Part shown: positions 60,740-64,000 of the stretch, piece by piece
Layout: the number at the start of each line of letters is the position of its first letter
How positions within the stretch are numbered: the first letter of the stretch is position 1
Assembly (NCBI RefSeq): GCF_007989085.1
Contig: NZ_BJVJ01000004.1
Location: 62,001-126,000, forward strand
From: Pseudonocardia sulfidoxydans NBRC 16205
GTDB lineage: Bacteria > Actinomycetota > Actinomycetes > Mycobacteriales > Pseudonocardiaceae
DNA length: 64,000 nt
Direction of reading: 5' to 3'
The notes under the pieces: generated by a model
The model's input: only the letters and a program-made list of their open reading frames with translations
The model's database searches: none
Told to the model about the DNA's origin: nothing
Program-made: the position numbers and the translations under genes

Positions 60740-61978
60740 ATGACCACGGACACGCAACACGGCACCCGGTTCCCGCTCGAACCCGACTACGACCCGTTCG
60801 CGCCGGCGATCCGGGAGGACCCCTACACCTGGCTCGCGAACCGGCGGGACCGCGGGCCGGTCTTCTTCAGCCCAGCCGTCGGGATGTGGGTGATCACCCG
60901 GTACGCGGACGTCGACGCGGTGCTCCGGGACCCGGACACCTTCTCCTCGGAGAACGCGATCGTCGGGCGCTACCACCCCGAGGTCACGGCGCGGCTCGCG
61001 GGGAAGGTCCCGATGACGGCCACCCTGATCGGGATGGACCGACCGGACCACACCCGGCTGCGCCGCATCGTGAACGCCGCGTTCACCCGGGCCCGCGTCG
61101 CGCGGATGGAGGAGGACGTGACACGGCTGGCCCGCCGCCTCGCCGAGGACCTGCCCCGGGACGAGCCCTTCGACGTCCTCGCCCGGTTCTCCTACCCGCT
61201 GACCCTCACGGTGATCGCCGGGCTGGTCGGCATCCCGCAGCAGGACATCCAGCGCTGCCACGACCTGTCCGAGCAGTGGAACGAGCTCCTGGGCGCCGAC
61301 GAACGCGGCATGCCGCTGGACGACCAGCTCCGCTGCGCAGACGCCGCCCTGGAGTACCACGCCCACATCAGCGAGCTCATCGCCCAGCGAGAACACGAGC
61401 CCGCCGACGACCTGATCACCGCGGTCTGGGACGTCCGCCGGACCGGCGACGTCCCCCTCTCGGACATGGAGATGCTCTCGCTGTTCCCCGGCCTGATCAG
61501 CGCCGGGCACGAGACCACCGCCAACCTCATCGGCAACACCCTCTGGCACCTACTGCGGCGGCCGGAGCGCTGGCGAGCGTTCGTCGACGGGACGACCGAC
61601 GTCGGGAACCTGGTGGAGGAGATGCTGCGGTTCGACACCTCCATCTACGGCATGCCGCGACGCGTCACCCGGGACACGGTCGTGGGGGGCGTCGCCATCC
61701 CCGCCGGGGACCTGGTGTTCCTCCACTTCGCCGCCGCCGGCCACGACCCGGACCGGTTCCCCGACGCAGCCGAGCTCCGGCCCACCCGCGAGGACCTCCA
61801 GCACCTGTCCTTCGGCCGCGGCGCGCACTTCTGCCTGGGTGCGGCACTCGCCCGGCTCGAGACCCGGATCGCGCTCGAACAACTCGCCGCAATACGTCCC
61901 GGGCTCCGGCTCGTGAGCGAACCGGAGCACGTCCCGCACTTCGTCTTCCGCGCACTGCGGGAGCTCGTCGTGGAGTAG
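60740..61978 (+). CDS. Cytochrome P450, second
   Basis: A 412-residue P450 with canonical I-helix AGHETT (255-260), E293-xx-R type motif in EEMLRFD and heme loop FGRGAHFCLG with Cys365. AAAGGAGAG precedes the ATG. It follows the synthetase by 26 nt in one transcription unit and has no ferredoxin of its own, so it probably shares the [3Fe-4S] ferredoxin/reductase encoded about 13 kb upstream. It may oxidise the same compound as the first P450 at another position. Confidence 0.94.
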   Translation: MTTDTQHGTRFPLEPDYDPFAPAIREDPYTWLANRRDRGPVFFSPAVGMWVITRYADVDAVLRDPDTFSSENAIVGRYHPEVTARLAGKVPMTATLIGMDRPDHTRLRRIVNAAFTRARVARMEEDVTRLARRLAEDLPRDEPFDVLARFSYPLTLTVIAGLVGIPQQDIQRCHDLSEQWNELLGADERGMPLDDQLRCADAALEYHAHISELIAQREHEPADDLITAVWDVRRTGDVPLSDMEMLSLFPGLISAGHETTANLIGNTLWHLLRRPERWRAFVDGTTDVGNLVEEMLRFDTSIYGMPRRVTRDTVVGGVAIPAGDLVFLHFAAAGHDPDRFPDAAELRPTREDLQHLSFGRGAHFCLGAALARLETRIALEQLAAIRPGLRLVSEPEHVPHFVFRALRELVVE

Positions 61979-62608
61979 TCGGCCCGCCCGGGGCAGACCT
62001 CTGGGCCCGCCTGCCGCTCGACCTTCGGCGACGGCCATCGAACCCCGCTGTCCACCCGGAACGGGTCGTCGACGTCCGCGACGGCGAGCGGCTCGCCCGC
62101 ACGACCGTCCCGCCCTACGACGAGGACTCCTACCTCGCCGTGGCGCCCGGTCCGTACACGATCAAGGGTTTCGGCTCCGGGATCGCCAGCGGCGTCGACG
62201 GTCGATCAGCCTCCTCGCGGACCTCCCCGCACCACCCGGACGGCCACGGGCATCCACACCGGACTTCGCTCGGGTCCAAAGTTCGACTGATCGCGACGGG
62301 CCGCGGCGCGGAGTGCGCGTGCCCGCAGAGGGAGGGCCGTCGAGCTGGGCCGGTCAGGGGCGTCCACCGGTGCGAACTCGGTGGTGCCGGCGAACCGGTC
62401 GTGACCGTCGCGCGGCCCCGACGGGGACGAAGATCAGGACCGTGGCGCCACGACTCGCCAGACGTCCTGCCGCGGACACGCCGGGCCGATGGAGGTGTCC
62501 GTCGGCGTGGAGCCACCCGTGGTGTGAAACCCTGCGCGGGGGCGAGTTGTGGAGGCCGCAGAGGGGCTGTCCGGTGACGTCGTCGCGGGTGGAGTGAGGA
62601 GATGACGA
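61979..62608. other. Non-coding stretch with a short protein-like remnant
   Basis: Between the P450 and the DUF6319-like gene no intact gene is seen. A frame at about 62050-62215 (ERVVDVRDGERLARTTVPPYDEDSYLAVAPGPYTIKGFGSG) has clear protein character but no start and a stop soon after; I do not recognise its family. The rest (62220-62608) shows nothing I can name. This is the probable right edge of the accessory region. Confidence 0.5.
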
Positions 62609-63343
62609 GTGCCGGGACAGGGTTCCGCGTTGACCGAGCAGGACGTGGCGGCGCTGCGCGACGAGCTGGCCGCGGGCACGACCGTGACGGTCTGGTTCAC
62701 CGCGGCCGCGGTCGGGGTACCGACCGGGGGGTCGGCCAAGATCGTCGCGGTCGGTGAGGTCCCGGAGGGCGACTTCATCCAGGTCCGGCCCGCGGGCTCG
62801 CGCGACACGATGTTCTGCTCGCCCAACGAGCTGACCCGCGCCCGGCCCGCCCGCAGGCCGGCGGCACCGCGGTCCCGGCTGAAGCCGGCCGAGAAGGAGA
62901 AGCCGGCTGAGACGCAGAAGCCGGCCGCGGAGGAACAGGCGCCCGCCCCCGAACCTCCCGCACCGCAGGGGGAGCCGCCCGCGGCGCCCGTGAAGAAGTC
63001 CCCGGCCCGTCCTCGCAAGCGCGCCGAGCGGTCGGGGCCGGTGACCGTCAGCCTGTCCTCCACCGTCGACGGCGACTGGGCGGTCGAGGTGCGGGTGGGC
63101 GCGAAGAGGGTCGTGGCCGCGACACCTCTCCCGGCCACCGTCGTCGCCGCCGTGTCCCGCTCTCTCCCGCCCGCGGTGGCGGAGGTGATGACGTCGGCGC
63201 TGGCGGAGGCCCGTCGCCGTCAGGAGGAACGGGTCGCGCAGCTGCGCGAGGAGCTCGATGCCGCCCAGCGCACCCTCGAGCAGCTCGGCGTCGACAGTTG
63301 CTCCGACGCTCATTCCTCCGGCTGCCCCAGCCCGACGAGGTAG
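62609..63343 (+). CDS. DUF6319-like protein with Pro/Ala/Lys-rich linker
   Basis: A 244-residue protein with an N-terminal domain (EQDVAALRDELAAGTTVTVWFTAAAVGVPTGGSAKIVAVG, then EGDFIQVRPAGSRDTMFCSPNEL), a low-complexity Lys/Pro/Ala/Glu linker (about 85-140), and a C-terminal domain ending in a coiled-coil-like Glu/Arg-rich helix. The layout matches proteins annotated DUF6319 in Pseudonocardiaceae; function unknown. Its last 34 nt overlap the convergent FUSC-type gene. GTG start preceded by GTGAGGAGATG. Confidence 0.72.
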   Translation: MPGQGSALTEQDVAALRDELAAGTTVTVWFTAAAVGVPTGGSAKIVAVGEVPEGDFIQVRPAGSRDTMFCSPNELTRARPARRPAAPRSRLKPAEKEKPAETQKPAAEEQAPAPEPPAPQGEPPAAPVKKSPARPRKRAERSGPVTVSLSSTVDGDWAVEVRVGAKRVVAATPLPATVVAAVSRSLPPAVAEVMTSALAEARRRQEERVAQLREELDAAQRTLEQLGVDSCSDAHSSGCPSPTR

Positions 63344-64000
63344 CCGACCAGGGCCTGGGTGGCCTGGATCGTCGAGAGCAGGTGAAGGAGCTCGTCGCTG
63401 GTGTAGGTGACGGTTCCGCGTCGGGACCTCAGCTCGTCGAGCGCGGCCCTGAGCGCGGCCACCGCCTGTTCGGCCCGGCCGACGGCCTCAGCGAAGGCCG
63501 GGGCCTCCACGCGGTCGGCGTAGGTGCGTGTCGTCTGCTCGATCGCGTCGCCGACACCGAGCAGCTGGGGGGCGAGCAGCTCCGCCGCCCGATCCCCGGC
63601 CCCGCTCGTCGCGGCCCGCGACAGTGTGATCGTCTCGGCGACGAGCCGGGCGGCGACGTCGGTCTGGCGCTGCAGGGCTGCTCCGGCGCCCGGTTCGCGG
63701 GTCGCGTCCCTCAGCAGGGCAGCATGCGCCGCCGGTGCGTGTTCGATCGCGCGGACCTGCTCGTGGATCACGTCGACCGAGCCTGTTCCGGCGTACCCGG
63801 CGAGGGCGTCGCGGGCGAGGACACCCACGCTTGCCACGTCCGCCCGCAGCCGGCTGCGTAGGGCGCGCGACGCGCGCGACGGCCACACGAGTAGGCCCAC
63901 GAGGACCGCGACGGCACTTCCGAGCGGGATGTTCAGCCCGCGCGACACCGCGACCACCAGCTCGTCGGTCGCCGGGTAGACGGTGAGGATCAGGGTGGTC
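63310..64000 (-). CDS. FUSC/aromatic-acid-exporter-type membrane protein, C-terminal part
   Basis: The last 230 or so residues of a gene that continues beyond the right edge. A membrane segment (SRGLNIPLGSAVAVLVGLLVW) is followed by a long cytoplasmic helical region (RALRSRLRADVASVGVLARDAL...ELLHLLSTIQATQALVGYL), the pattern of FUSC/YccS/ArAE proteins. These export aromatic acids or are of unknown role. The frame is open to the window edge. It overlaps the end of the DUF6319-like gene. Confidence 0.75.
   Translation of the reverse strand, partial: TTLILTVYPATDELVVAVSRGLNIPLGSAVAVLVGLLVWPSRASRALRSRLRADVASVGVLARDALAGYAGTGSVDVIHEQVRAIEHAPAAHAALLRDATREPGAGAALQRQTDVAARLVAETITLSRAATSGAGDRAAELLAPQLLGVGDAIEQTTRTYADRVEAPAFAEAVGRAEQAVAALRAALDELRSRRGTVTYTSDELLHLLSTIQATQALVGYLVGLGQPEE

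Overview
The window comes from a high-GC actinobacterium, most likely Pseudonocardia or a close relative in the Pseudonocardiaceae. The support is the very GC-rich coding DNA, frequent GTG starts, several leaderless promoters of TANNNT type placed directly before the start codon, and a transfer-messenger RNA whose tag reads ADKSQRAYALAA. No 16S or marker comparison was possible, so the genus is an inference.

Region 1 (1-20.4 kb) looks like ordinary chromosomal backbone: the edge of a queA-like gene, a SoxR-type regulator divergent from an SDR gene, a lipoprotein, a tyrosine phosphatase, a VapBC-type pair, a paired acyl-CoA dehydrogenase system, then prfB-ftsE-ftsX-smpB, an amidohydrolase, a three-gene metallophore/cobalamin-type (possibly F420-0-type) ABC importer, ssrA (tmRNA), an MFS pump, a VIT1-like transporter, a DoxX/MauE plus DsbA-like pair, an S9 peptidase and tRNA-Ala(GGC). 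Three near-identical copies of a 40-48 bp palindrome sit directly behind genes in this part and nowhere else in the window.

Region 2 (20.4-29 kb) begins immediately behind the tRNA and is a graveyard: a scrambled CoA-transferase, a deleted SDR, a ferredoxin with a stop codon, an SDR/nitroreductase chimera, an NmrA remnant, a LacI regulator without its DNA-binding half and a luciferase-like remnant. Among them are intact genes for a GntR regulator, MoeA, and a Baeyer-Villiger-type monooxygenase with a SnoaL-like partner.

Region 3 (28.9-43.7 kb) holds two catabolic operons. One, behind a TetR gene and a perfect operator palindrome, encodes an unrecognised 451-residue protein, a stand-alone molybdopterin/[4Fe-4S] enzyme and an epoxide hydrolase. 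The second encodes a Liv-type importer in which both permeases and one ATPase are fused into one 938-residue chain, then a flavin-dependent oxidoreductase, an acyl-CoA dehydrogenase, a DUF35 protein and a thiolase-like protein lacking the usual nucleophilic cysteine.

Region 4 (43.7-62 kb) has a second, nearly duplicate GntR regulator, a MarR regulator, and a 12-gene translationally coupled operon (ferredoxin, ferredoxin reductase, P450, creatininase-like, ABM, two FAH-family hydrolases, VOC/extradiol-type dioxygenase, SMP-30 lactonase, aromatic hydroxylase, enoyl-CoA hydratase, SDR). It is closed by a GAF/PucR activator gene and a divergent acyl-CoA synthetase plus second P450. Together these suggest uptake, oxygenation, ring cleavage and CoA-dependent breakdown of a cyclic or aromatic compound whose identity cannot be read from the sequence. 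GGATCC-centred palindromes lie on or beside the promoters of several of these units and are candidate operators of the paired GntR regulators.

Region 5 (62.6-64 kb) returns to backbone-like genes (DUF6319-like protein, FUSC-type membrane protein cut by the window edge).
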